A stretch of 45,832 bases of DNA, taken from the NCBI RefSeq assembly GCF_001043895.1, contig NZ_JTHF01000098.1, positions 1 through 45,832 on the forward strand, given 5' to 3'. The notes beneath the pieces were generated by a model, which made no database searches, had not been told where the DNA came from, and worked only from the letters and a program-made list of their open reading frames with translations. Position 1 is the stretch's first letter, and each line of letters begins with the position of its first letter. Shown one piece after another: positions 24,685-35,293 of the stretch. The stretch comes from Methylobacterium indicum. GTDB lineage: Bacteria > Pseudomonadota > Alphaproteobacteria > Rhizobiales > Beijerinckiaceae. Both the position numbers and the translations under genes were made by a program.

Positions 24685-25554
24685 TCAGTACTTGCGCACC
24701 AGCGGCGCCATCGGCAGCGGGGGCGGCTCGTAGGCGGCGGTCACGACCGGCGCGCCGAACATCCAGCGCATGCCGAGCTTGATGTCGTGCGACTCGAGCT
24801 CTTTGGCGCGGTACACCGTCTTCAGGGCGCAGCTCGGCAGGCAGCCGACGACGCCGGTCTCGGCCTCGCCCATGTTCAGGTAGCGGTAGGCGAGTTCGAG
24901 CTTGAGGTTCGACGTGACCGCGTAGCTGAGACCGGCATGGGCCGCCCAGGCGAAGTTCGTCTTGTCCTTGGACTTGCCGTAGCCGAGGCCGCCCGCGTAG
25001 GTGCCCTGGCCCTGATCCGTCACGCTGCCGAACATGTGGTGGGCGAAGCCCACGCCGGCGCCGACGAAGGGGGTCACCCCGTACCAGTTGCCGAGCTCGA
25101 CGTAGCCGTTCGCCAGGCCGACGACGGACGAGAACTTGCCCGTGGTCAGGTTGTAGCCGCCGCGGGTGTTGTAGGAGAGATCCTCGGCGAGGAAGCGCCA
25201 TTCCGCCTGCGTGCGGTACTCGCCCGTGACGTCGAAGCGCAGCCAGGGATTGAACTGGTAGCCGACGCCGACGCCGACGAAGGTCTGGTCGCCGACGTGG
25301 TCCTCGATCGCGCTGTACTTGTAGGGGACCCGCGGGGTCGAGACGTCCTCGACGACCGTCTTGCGCAGATCCAGGATGCCGACGCCGACATCGCCGCGCA
25401 GGTACCAGCTGCCGCCGATCTCCACCGGAGGGGGCGGAAGCAGCGGCGGGGGCGGCGGAGGCAGGAGGTCGGCGGCGTGGACGAGCCCCGGCGCGGCCAC
25501 GCTCGCTGCGAGCGTGAAGATGCGCGCCAGCGCGAGTGGCTTGCAGCGGCCCAT
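24685..25554 (-). CDS. Outer-membrane beta-barrel protein, copy 3, with poly-proline linker
   Basis: This 289-aa protein has a signal peptide (1-27, ending V-H-A-A-D), a Pro-rich linker L-L-P-P-P-P-P-P-L-L-P-P-P-P (about 29-42), then V-E-I-G-G-S-W-Y-L-R-G-D-V and barrel-type strands. Shared blocks with copy 2 are V-G-Y-Q-F-N-P-W-L-R-F-D-V-T and G-V-T-P-F-V-G-A-G-V-G-F. It also has two loop Cys in G-C-L-P-S-C. The last residues are V-R-K-Y. I use the ATG at 25554; the longer upstream reading is basic and lacks a signal peptide. The Pro linker may span or bind the peptidoglycan layer; that is inference. Confidence 0.82.
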   Translation of the reverse strand: MGRCKPLALARIFTLAASVAAPGLVHAADLLPPPPPPLLPPPPVEIGGSWYLRGDVGVGILDLRKTVVEDVSTPRVPYKYSAIEDHVGDQTFVGVGVGYQFNPWLRFDVTGEYRTQAEWRFLAEDLSYNTRGGYNLTTGKFSSVVGLANGYVELGNWYGVTPFVGAGVGFAHHMFGSVTDQGQGTYAGGLGYGKSKDKTNFAWAAHAGLSYAVTSNLKLELAYRYLNMGEAETGVVGCLPSCALKTVYRAKELESHDIKLGMRWMFGAPVVTAAYEPPPLPMAPLVRKY

Positions 25555-25641
25555 GACGGTTCCCTGTTGCGAAGGGCCGCTGGATGTCGGGCGGCCGTTC
25601 CGGAAGACCTCACGACTCTTGCCGCGTTCGGTAAACCCGCC

Positions 25642-25653
25642 CTTAACGTTAAG
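25642..25653. promoter_or_regulatory. Perfect palindrome upstream of barrel gene copy 3
   Basis: CTTAACGTTAAG is a perfect 12-bp palindrome 88 bp upstream of the barrel start codon. TAAA-CCCGCCC-TTAAC, with the N7 spacing of CtrA boxes, overlaps its left half (25632-25647). Either a dyad operator or a CtrA-type site is possible; there is no direct proof. Confidence 0.3.
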
Positions 25654-25713
25654 CCTTATGCCTGAGAAATCGTTGCTTTCGCGCGAGATTGCGGCAGGCG
25701 GGATGCAGGGCCG

Positions 25714-25756
25714 GCGCGGGATCCCCCTCCCCCGAGCGGAGGCGGGGGTCCCGCGC
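25714..25756 (-). terminator. Hairpin terminator downstream of glmM
   Basis: GCGCGGGATCCCCC (from 25714) pairs with GGGGGTCCCGCGC (25744-25756) with one bulged base and a loop of about 16 nt. It is 68 bp 3' of the glmM stop codon, at the end of the pal-cpoB-tilS-ftsH-glmM run. Confidence 0.6.
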
Positions 25757-25823
25757 ATCGCCCTTGGACCGGAGCGGTCGGCCCGGATGGATCAACCGGG
25801 GGCGAGACGCGTCGCGCAGCCGG

Positions 25824-27167
<1,344 letters not shown>

Positions 27168-27297
27168 GCTCGTCGTCTCCCTGTCCCGTCCGGGCCTGCG
27201 GGCGCCGGTCCCCGCGCCCCTCGGGGCCCGAGCCGGTACCGCCCTTCGCCGGACGCGGTCACACGTTGGTTGGGTTATTTTGGGGCTCGTCCACAAC

Positions 27298-27335
27298 GAC
27301 AAGGGGCGGCGGGATCTCTCCCGCCGCCCCTTGTC
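27298..27335 (-). terminator. Strong 17-bp hairpin between ftsH and glmM
   Basis: Positions 27298-27314 and 27319-27335 are exact complements (arm GACAAGGGGCGGCGGGA) with a 4-nt loop TCTC. It lies 52 bp after the ftsH stop codon on the same strand, so it should terminate or attenuate ftsH transcription before glmM. No clear U-tract follows. Confidence 0.8.
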
Positions 27336-27386
27336 ACGAAAACTGGCCGGTGTGGATTTTCGGGCCCGCCCCCGGCTCGATCGCGA

Positions 27387-29309
<1,923 letters not shown>

Positions 29310-29403
29310 CGAAGAGTCAATCCCTGAGGAGCGCGGCGCCGCGCGGGCGTGCTGGGTGGGCACCGGCACTCGGAACGCAATGTAGGCACCCACCCGGGCG
29401 TTG

Positions 29404-29520
29404 CCAAGTAATCGCCCGGCGCCTGCGGCGCCGGGCACCCGGCCAAGTAATCGCCCGGCGCCTGCGGCGGCGTGCGCCCGGCCAAGCAATCGCCCGGCGC
29501 CTGCGGCGGCGTGCGCCCGG
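29404..29520. repeat. Three 39-bp tandem repeats between tilS and ftsH
   Basis: Three head-to-tail units occupy 29404-29442, 29443-29481 and 29482-29520, ending 4 bp before the tilS stop codon. Units 2 and 3 differ at one base; unit 1 differs from unit 2 at three. Each contains CCAAGTAATCGCCCGGCGCC (C for T in unit 3). In unit 1 the sequence folds into a perfect 10-bp hairpin (29414-29423 with 29427-29436); in the other two the stem is broken. The block lies 5' of ftsH and 3' of tilS on the minus strand, so it may affect ftsH expression or terminate tilS. Confidence 0.85.
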
Positions 29521-29523
29521 GCG

Positions 29524-30570
29524 TCACCCCGCGGGCGGGCGCCGCCGCGGCGGCTCCGGCTCCAGCACCAGCCGGCCGCCCTGGGCGGTGAGGAGGAGGC
29601 CCGCCACCGTGCGGCGGCACCGCACGCCCGCTCGCAGGGCCGGCAGGACCTCGCCGAGGAGGATCCGCTCCAGCCGTTCGAGCCGCAGGGCCGGTCCGCC
29701 CCCGCCGACGGTCTCCAGCCCGAGCCCTGCGACCCGCAGCGCCACCGCCTCAGGCAGGGCCGCGAGGCCGGCCCCGTCGAGGACGAGACGCCCCTCCCCC
29801 GCCGGATCGGGCCGTCGCAGGTCCCGGAACGCCGCCTCGGCGGCCTGCGCCAGGGCGGCCTCGTCGCGGCGCAGGCGCCCGGCGAGACGCGCGAGACGCT
29901 CGGCGCTCAGCCCCTCCTCGGCGAGGAGGGGCAGCAGGCGCCGTAGCCGGGCGCGGCCGAAGCGGGGGTCGGCGTTGGAGGGATCGCGCACGAACGGCCA
30001 GCCCTGGGCCTCGCAGGTCGCGACGAGCCGGGCCTTCGGCATTCCGAGGAACGGCCGGCCGAGAGTGACGCGGCCGGAGGCCGGGGCTCCGAGGCGTCGA
30101 ACGGGCGCCATCCCGGCGAGCCCGGCCGGGCCGGAGCCGGCGCAGAGCCGCATCAGCACCGTCTCGGCCTGATCGTCGAGGGTGTGGGCGGTGAGGAGAA
30201 GGTCGGCCCCGACCTCGCCGGCGAGGCCGGCGAGCAGCCGGTAGCGCTCGGCCCGCGCCGCCTCCTGCAGCCGTGCCGCCGGCTTCGGTCCGGTCCAGGA
30301 CATGATCCGGTGCGGCAGGCCGAAGGCGGCGGCGAGGACCGCTACCCCTTCCGCCTCGCCGCGCGAGCCCGGCCGCAGGCCGTGATCGACCGTGGCGACG
30401 AGGAGCGGGATGGCGGCACGCGCCAGAGCGGCGCAGCCCATCAGCGCCGTCGAATCGGGTCCGCCCGACACCGCCAGCACGGCGCCCCGGTACGGGGTGC
30501 CCGGGCCGATCCAGGATCGGAGGAGGTCGTCGCGCTCGGACGGGCCGAGGGGACCGTCCGGGCCGCTCAC
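29524..30570 (-). CDS. tilS: tRNA(Ile)-lysidine synthase TilS
   Basis: TilS attaches lysine to C34 of the CAU-anticodon isoleucine tRNA so that it reads AUA. The 348-aa protein has the PP-loop S-G-G-P-D-S (35-40), V-D-H-G-L-R, a central [14 protein letters not shown] motif and R-D-P-S-N. The C-terminal region is short, as in many alphaproteobacteria. The start is GTG at 30570, overlapping the cpoB stop codon (GTGA), so the two genes are coupled. The C-terminal Pro/Arg-rich end adjoins the 39-bp repeats. Confidence 0.93.
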   Translation of the reverse strand: MSGPDGPLGPSERDDLLRSWIGPGTPYRGAVLAVSGGPDSTALMGCAALARAAIPLLVATVDHGLRPGSRGEAEGVAVLAAAFGLPHRIMSWTGPKPAARLQEAARAERYRLLAGLAGEVGADLLLTAHTLDDQAETVLMRLCAGSGPAGLAGMAPVRRLGAPASGRVTLGRPFLGMPKARLVATCEAQGWPFVRDPSNADPRFGRARLRRLLPLLAEEGLSAERLARLAGRLRRDEAALAQAAEAAFRDLRRPDPAGEGRLVLDGAGLAALPEAVALRVAGLGLETVGGGGPALRLERLERILLGEVLPALRAGVRCRRTVAGLLLTAQGGRLVLEPEPPRRRPPAG

Positions 30571-31532
30571 GCGGCGCAGCGCGCCCGCTTCTGCTCGCGG
30601 TCGACGCCCTGCCTCACGTTCGAGGAGGCCTGCGGGAACTTGCGCTCCAGTTCGGCCAGGGTGGCGCAGGCCTGCTCGCGGGCGCCGAGCGCGTTGAGCG
30701 AGGCGCCGAGCTTCAGCATCGCGTCCGGCGCCTTGCGCGAGCGGGCATAGTCCGTCGAGACCTTCAGGAACTGCTCGGCCGCCTCGCGGGTGCGGTTGCG
30801 CTGCAGGTAGCTCTCGCCGAGCCAGTAGGTCGCGTCCGGCACCAGGGCGTCGCGGGGATGCGACTGGATGAACTGGCGCAGGCTCATCTCGGCCTGCTCG
30901 TACTGGCGCTGCAGCACGTAGGCGTAAGCCGCCTCGTAATCGGCCTTGGCGTCGCCGGAACCGGTGGCCGCCACGCTCGCGGAGGGGCGCGGCGCCGCCG
31001 GGACCGGGGCCGCGGCGCGGGCCGGCGGGCGCAGGTCGACGGGGGCGGCGTAATCCGGGGTGGCGTCCTCGATCGCGCCGCGGGGCGCGGTGAGGCCGGC
31101 GGTGGCATTCGGGGTGGCGGCGCCGCGCGGCGGCTGGGTGGGCGTCGCGGCGCCGGAGGCCTGGGCGTTGCCGAGCGCCTGGGGCGCGCCCGGGGCGTCC
31201 GGATTCTGGGATGGATCGAAGGCGTCGCTGCGCTTGTGGGGCTTGGCCGCCGGAGACGCGGTCGCCGGGCGCTGGCCGCCCTTCGATTCCTGGAACCGGA
31301 ACTCGACGTCCTCCTGGAACTTGCGCAGCTGCTCCTTGAGCTGGCGGTTCTCGTACTGGAGCGACTCGATCTGCCCCGACATCTGGCGCGACTGGTTCTC
31401 GAGCCGGTTGAGGCGCACCACGAACTCGGAGGCATCCTGGGCCGCGGCCGGGCAGGCGGCGGCGGCGAGGGCGAGCCCCGAGACGGCGAGGGCGGGGGCG
31501 AGGAACAGGCGGCGAAGCATGGCGGGGCGCAT
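30567..31532 (-). CDS. cpoB: Tol-Pal cell division coordinator CpoB (YbgF)
   Basis: CpoB is a periplasmic protein that links Tol-Pal outer-membrane constriction with peptidoglycan synthesis. The product (321 aa from 31532) has a signal peptide ending C-P-A-A-A-Q (about 31) and a coiled coil with R-L-N-R-L-E-N-Q-x-R-Q-M-S-G-Q-I-E-S-L-Q (about 40-80). A long Pro/Ala/Thr-rich linker (about 95-200) leads to the C-terminal TPR domain with Y-V-L-Q-R-Q-Y-E-Q-A-E and Y-W-L-G-E-S-Y (about 210-321). An ATG four codons later is equally possible. It lies between pal and tilS, the standard order in this class. Confidence 0.94.
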   Translation of the reverse strand: MRPAMLRRLFLAPALAVSGLALAAAACPAAAQDASEFVVRLNRLENQSRQMSGQIESLQYENRQLKEQLRKFQEDVEFRFQESKGGQRPATASPAAKPHKRSDAFDPSQNPDAPGAPQALGNAQASGAATPTQPPRGAATPNATAGLTAPRGAIEDATPDYAAPVDLRPPARAAAPVPAAPRPSASVAATGSGDAKADYEAAYAYVLQRQYEQAEMSLRQFIQSHPRDALVPDATYWLGESYLQRNRTREAAEQFLKVSTDYARSRKAPDAMLKLGASLNALGAREQACATLAELERKFPQASSNVRQGVDREQKRARCAA

Positions 31533-31666
31533 CACGGCTCGGGTCAGGCGGCAGGTCCTCGCGCGGGAGGTCCGCATTCGGGAGGTCCGCTCTCGGGAGG
31601 GCGGGTTAGCAGAAGCCGCGCCTCCCGGCAAAAGGGGCGGCGCGGGCCGCCCTCCCCGACTTTCGG

Positions 31667-32212
31667 TCAGGACCCGGCGCCGCCGTCGAGCACCGTGACG
31701 GCGCGGCGGTTCTGCGACCAGCACGAGATGTCGTTGCAGACCGCGACCGGCCGCTCCTTGCCGTAGGACACCGTGCGCATGCGGTTCGACCCGATGCCCC
31801 GGGAGGCGAGGTAGTCCCGCACCGCCTGGGAGCGGCGGGCGCCGAGGGAGAAGTTGTACTCGCGGGTGCCGCGCTCGTCGGCGTGGCCCTCGATCAGGAA
31901 CGTGTAGCGCGGGTAGCGCTGCAGCCACTGGGCCTGCTTGTCGAGGGTGGCGATGGCGGTGGGGTTCAGGTCGGTCGAATCGGAATCGAAGAAGACCCGG
32001 TCGCCGATATTGACCACGAAGTCCTGGGCGCTGCCCGGCGTCGCGGGGCCGCCGCGGCCCCCATATCCGCCGGCCCCGCCCGCGCCCCCGGCACCATAGG
32101 CCGCGGAGGCGTCGGCGAGGTCGTTGTTGCTCGCGCAGGCGGCCATCGACAGGGCGAGCCCGAAGGCGGCGGCGATCTTGAGCGCGCGCAGGGGCGCGAG
32201 CGGCAGCGACAT
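31667..32212 (-). CDS. pal: Peptidoglycan-associated lipoprotein Pal
   Basis: Pal anchors the outer membrane to peptidoglycan and works with TolB and CpoB in division. The 181-aa protein has a lipobox L-S-M-A-A-C with the acylated Cys at about 26. A Gly/Ala-rich spacer (about 38-60) leads to an OmpA-like domain with V-F-F-D-S-D-S-T-D-L, the peptidoglycan-binding I-E-G-H-A-D-E-R-G-T-R-E-Y-N and L-G-A-R-R-S-Q-A-V. The ATG at 32212 follows AGGAG at 9 nt. tolB and tolQRA are not in this window. It is the first gene of the minus-strand run; its promoter must lie in the 372-bp gap 32213-32584. Confidence 0.96.
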   Translation of the reverse strand: MSLPLAPLRALKIAAAFGLALSMAACASNNDLADASAAYGAGGAGGAGGYGGRGGPATPGSAQDFVVNIGDRVFFDSDSTDLNPTAIATLDKQAQWLQRYPRYTFLIEGHADERGTREYNFSLGARRSQAVRDYLASRGIGSNRMRTVSYGKERPVAVCNDISCWSQNRRAVTVLDGGAGS

Positions 32213-32336
32213 CGACCAAAACTCCTCTGGCGGCCCCGTGCGGGGCCGCGACCCGGCGACGTCCGGGACGGTCCCTTCGCCCGGCGGCGCCACGACTGGA
32301 ACACCGGATCGTCTGTAGTCCCGGCCGGTTAAGCGA

Positions 32337-32362
32337 AGGTTCCGTCAACCTTGACGGGACCT
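32337..32362. promoter_or_regulatory. Near-perfect dyad in the pal / receiver intergenic region
   Basis: AGGTTCCGTCAA (32337-32348) and TTGACGGGACCT (32351-32362) pair at 11 of 12 positions, with a G-T mismatch and a 2-nt centre. It is about 125 bp from the pal start codon and 220 bp from the receiver gene. It could be an operator, or a small hairpin. The rest of the gap 32213-32584 has a second dyad CCCGATC-GAT-GATCGGG at 32557-32573 and no gene that I can support. Confidence 0.35.
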
Positions 32363-32584
32363 CGACGCCGGCCGACCCTTCCCGGCCCCGCAGCATCACC
32401 GGAGCCGACGACAGCACATCCTGCAAATACGGCCACGCTGCGGCGCGAAACGCGGGCGGCGCGCGCGGCGACCGACCTGTTGCGGACGGGCCACAGGCCG
32501 GTCCGGCGGCGCCCGGCCGCGGTTGACGGACCGTTAACCAAACCGCGGGATTGATCCCCGATCGATGATCGGGATCATCCGGCG

Positions 32585-33031
32585 ATGCCAGCGCCTCTGC
32601 CCTCCCCCCGGACGACCCTGCCGGGTGACGCACCCTCCCGCGACGGCCGCCCTTGCGTGCTCATCGTCGAGGACAGCTACATGCTGCTCGAACTGCTGGT
32701 GACCCTGTGCGAGCAGCACGGCATCGCGACGCTGACCGCCTCGAGCGGCGAGGCGGCGCTCATGCTGCTGCGCGAGCATGGCGGCCGGATCGACTGGCTC
32801 CTGACCGACATCCGGCTTCCCGGTCTCGTCGACGGCTGGAGCGTCGCCGAGGCCTACCGGCAGATCCAGCCGCACCGCCCGGTGATCTATTCCTCGACCA
32901 CCGCCAATCTGCGCCACCCGGCGGTGCCCGGAAGCATCTTCGTGACCAAGCCCTACGTGATCGCCGACATCCTGCGGCTCGCCCGGATGATGGGGAGCGA
33001 GATGGAGGCGACCCGCCGGCTCAGCGCCTGA
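32585..33031 (+). CDS. Single-domain response regulator (receiver only)
   Basis: The 148-aa protein is a receiver domain with a short N-terminal leader (1-22). Phosphorylation residues are in place: the acidic pair in V-L-I-V-E-D-S, the phospho-acceptor Asp in L-L-T-D-I-R-L-P-G, the Ser/Thr switch in I-Y-S-S-T-T and Lys in F-V-T-K-P-Y. There is no output domain, so it probably acts by binding a partner, as CheY-like or phosphorelay proteins do. No kinase is adjacent. I see no good ribosome site before the ATG at 32585; a dyad covers 32557-32573. Its last 11 bases overlap the convergent next gene. Confidence 0.88.
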   Translation: MPAPLPSPRTTLPGDAPSRDGRPCVLIVEDSYMLLELLVTLCEQHGIATLTASSGEAALMLLREHGGRIDWLLTDIRLPGLVDGWSVAEAYRQIQPHRPVIYSSTTANLRHPAVPGSIFVTKPYVIADILRLARMMGSEMEATRRLSA

Positions 33032-33485
33032 GGGCGTTGCGCGATCCGGTCGCGGCCCGGGCGGCGGCCTCGGCCTTGGCGTTGGCGGCCTCCTCGGCGG
33101 CGTCCGCCGCCTCGCTGAGGCGGAAGTCCCTGGCCCGCGCCTCGCAGCGGGCGCGCAAGCCGTCGAGTTCTTCCTCGGTCAGGTGCTCGATGCCGATATA
33201 GGCGTTCTGGGCCGCGCTCGCCCGGATCAGCTCGTCGAGCTTGGCCTGGATCGCGGCCCCGTCGCGGTTCTGGGTGTTCTGGATCAGGAAGACCATCAGG
33301 AACGTCACGATGGTCGTGCCGGTGTTGATGATCAGCTGCCAGGTGTCCGAGTAGTGGAACAGCGGGCCGGTCACCGCCCAGAGCACGATCAGGATCAGGC
33401 TCGCCGCGAAGGTGGCGGGACGCCCCGCCGCCCGGGCGACCGCAGCGGCGAAATCCGAGAAGGTGCGGATGCGTGTCGTGACCAT
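33021..33485 (-). CDS. Low-affinity iron permease-like membrane protein
   Basis: This 154-aa protein has two membrane helices (about 25-42 and 50-68) with the family patterns F-A-A-S-L-I-L-I-V-L-W-A-V-T-G-P-L-F, W-Q-L-I-I-N-T-G-T-T-I-V-T-F-L-M-V-F-L-I-Q-N-T-Q-N-R-D and A-I-Q-A-K-L-D-E-L-I. These match the bacterial low-affinity iron permease family (Fet4-related Pfam domain); transport has rarely been tested in bacteria. The C-terminal part (about 105-154) is an Ala/Glu/Arg-rich helix. The ATG at 33485 follows GGGAG. Its 3' end overlaps the convergent receiver gene by 11 bp. Confidence 0.85.
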   Translation of the reverse strand: MVTTRIRTFSDFAAAVARAAGRPATFAASLILIVLWAVTGPLFHYSDTWQLIINTGTTIVTFLMVFLIQNTQNRDGAAIQAKLDELIRASAAQNAYIGIEHLTEEELDGLRARCEARARDFRLSEAADAAEEAANAKAEAAARAATGSRNALRR

Positions 33486-33822
33486 CGTGGCTCCCGCTGC
33501 GGTCCGGTGAACCAAAGGTTTCCCCAAGGTTTCCAAGCTTCTGGGCCGAAGAATCCGGCCGACGAGGCTCCGGTTACGAATTCGGATCCGGCGTCGGCGG
33601 TTCCCCTCTTGACGCGGCCGTGGCACCGGCGCAGTGACAGGCCGCTCGCGGCGCGCTCTCGCGCCGCAGCATCCCCGGACAACCCCCACTCCATGCCGAG
33701 CGACAGTCACAGTCGACCGCTCTTGCCGTCTCCGGTCTGAGGTCCCGCGCGCTTCGCCTGTCGGCGGCTCACCGCGACCGGCCGGGGACGGCCGGCCGAC
33801 GCCAGCGCCCAACAGGTGAGCC
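33486..33822. other. 337-bp intergenic region upstream of mgtE
   Basis: This divergent region carries the promoters of the iron-permease-like gene and mgtE. Short dyads are present, for example around GGCCGCTCGCGGCGCGCTCTCGCGCC near 33640-33666 (partly self-complementary) and CCGGCCGGGGACGGCCGG near 33780. I looked for an Mg-sensing M-box-like leader and cannot support one by eye. The mgtE ATG is preceded by AGGTGA. I see no gene in it. Confidence 0.4.
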
Positions 33823-35190
33823 ATGACCGACACCGTGATCGACGCCCCCGTCGAGCCCGCCGCCCTCGCCGCGCGCCTTTCCGAAGAGAGCGCTCCCGAC
33901 ATCGTCGAGGCCCTGAACCGGGAGGCGCCGGAGGTGGCGGCCGCCATCCTGCTCAGCCTGCCGCACGACCGGGCCGTCGAGGTGCTGGACCAGCCCGAGC
34001 TCGACTGCGCCCCCGACATCATCGAGATGCTGCCGCGCGACCGCGTCGCCTCGTTCCTGTCGGGGATGTCGGCCGACCGGGTCACCGACGTCTTCCGGGA
34101 GATCGAGGAGCCCGGCCGCTCGGACCTGCGCACCCGCCTCGACGTCGAGACGCGCGGTGCCGTCGACAAGCTCATCGCCTATCCGGAGGAGAGCGTCGGC
34201 TCGATCATGACGACCGAGTTCGTCGCCGTGCCGACGACCTGGACCGTCGGGCTCACCCTCGACTACATCCGCAAGGTCGAGCGCACCCGCGAGACCATCT
34301 ACTCGATCTTCGTCCTCGATCCGCGCACCGGGGCGCTCGCCAAGGCGGTCCCCTTGCGCCGCCTCATCACCGGCAACCCGGAGGACTCCATCCTGTCGGT
34401 GGCGCCGAGCCGTCGCCCGGTGGTGATCTCGGCCGATGCCAGCCGCGACCAGGCGGCCCGCCTGATCTCGAAATACGACCTCCTGGCGATTCCCGTGGTC
34501 GACGCCACCAACCAGGTGGTCGGTATCGTCACCGTCGACGACGTGATCGACGCGATGATCCAGAAGCAGACCGAGGACGTGCAGCGCTTCGGCGGCATGG
34601 AGGCGCTCGACGAGCCCTACATGTCGATCAACTTCCTCACCATGATCCGCAAGCGGGCCGGTTGGCTCTGCGTGCTGTTCCTCTCCGAGATGCTGACCGC
34701 CAGCGCGATGCAGGGCTTCGAGGGCGAACTCGAGAAGGCCCTGGTGCTGACCCTGTTCATCCCGCTCATCATGAGCTCGGGCGGCAATTCGGGCTCGCAG
34801 GCGACCTCGCTGCTGATCCGGGCCCTCGCCCTGCATCAGGTGCGCCTCGGCGACTGGTGGCGGGTGGCGCTCCGCGAGATCCCGGCCGGCCTGACGCTCG
34901 GGGCCATCCTCGGGACGATCGGCGTGGTGCGGATCGTCATCTGGCAGAAGCTCGGCTTCTACGATTACGGCGAGCACTGGTTCCTGGTCGCCGCCACGGT
35001 CGGCACGGCCCTCGTCGGCATCGTGCTGTTCGGCTCGCTCACCGGCTCGATGCTGCCCTTCATCCTCCAGCGCGTCGGCTTCGACCCCGCCACCGCCTCG
35101 GCCCCCTTCGTCGCGACCCTCGTCGACGTGTCGGGGCTGGTGATCTACTTCACGGTGGCGCTGGTGATCCTGAAGGGGACGCTGCTGTAG
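33823..35190 (+). CDS. mgtE: Magnesium transporter MgtE
   Basis: MgtE is a dimeric Mg2+ channel gated by intracellular Mg2+. The 455-aa protein has the N domain of helical repeats (about 10-125; L-P-H-D-R-A-V-E-V-L). A CBS pair follows (about 135-255; S-V-G-S-I-M-T-T-E-F and V-V-G-I-V-T-V-D-D-V-I-D), then five membrane helices from about 285. Diagnostic membrane motifs are S-S-G-G-N-S-G-S-Q near 317-325 and the pore Asp in T-L-V-D-V-S-G near 434. Length is normal. It faces ggt across a terminator hairpin. Confidence 0.96.
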   Translation: MTDTVIDAPVEPAALAARLSEESAPDIVEALNREAPEVAAAILLSLPHDRAVEVLDQPELDCAPDIIEMLPRDRVASFLSGMSADRVTDVFREIEEPGRSDLRTRLDVETRGAVDKLIAYPEESVGSIMTTEFVAVPTTWTVGLTLDYIRKVERTRETIYSIFVLDPRTGALAKAVPLRRLITGNPEDSILSVAPSRRPVVISADASRDQAARLISKYDLLAIPVVDATNQVVGIVTVDDVIDAMIQKQTEDVQRFGGMEALDEPYMSINFLTMIRKRAGWLCVLFLSEMLTASAMQGFEGELEKALVLTLFIPLIMSSGGNSGSQATSLLIRALALHQVRLGDWWRVALREIPAGLTLGAILGTIGVVRIVIWQKLGFYDYGEHWFLVAATVGTALVGIVLFGSLTGSMLPFILQRVGFDPATASAPFVATLVDVSGLVIYFTVALVILKGTLL

Positions 35191-35225
35191 GCAGCCGCTC
35201 GCGTCGGTTTCTCGACCACGCCTCG

Positions 35226-35265
35226 CCGTCATCCCGGAGGCCGCTTTCGCGCCTCCGGGAGACGG
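35226..35265. terminator. Two-way terminator between mgtE and ggt
   Basis: TCCCGGAGGC (35232-35241) pairs exactly with GCCTCCGGGA (35251-35260) around a 9-nt loop. CCGTC (35226-35230) pairs with GACGG (35261-35265) after a single bulged A. It lies between convergent genes and can end transcription from both. Confidence 0.75.
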
Positions 35266-35293
35266 TGCGGACGGGTCCCGCAGCGCGCTCGCC

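Noticed and set aside
29404..29520. Possible CRISPR array from the 39-bp repeats
   Set aside because: Units are directly contiguous with no spacers, there are only three, and no cas gene is nearby. It is a simple tandem repeat.
30567..32633. Long minus-strand reading through cpoB with a large N-terminal extension across pal
   Set aside because: The extension is the wrong-frame mirror of pal; a normal signal peptide starts at 31532 or 31520.
33486..33822. Mg2+-responsive M-box or other riboswitch in the mgtE leader
   Set aside because: I could not identify the conserved helices or core motifs. The short GC dyads there are expected by chance.
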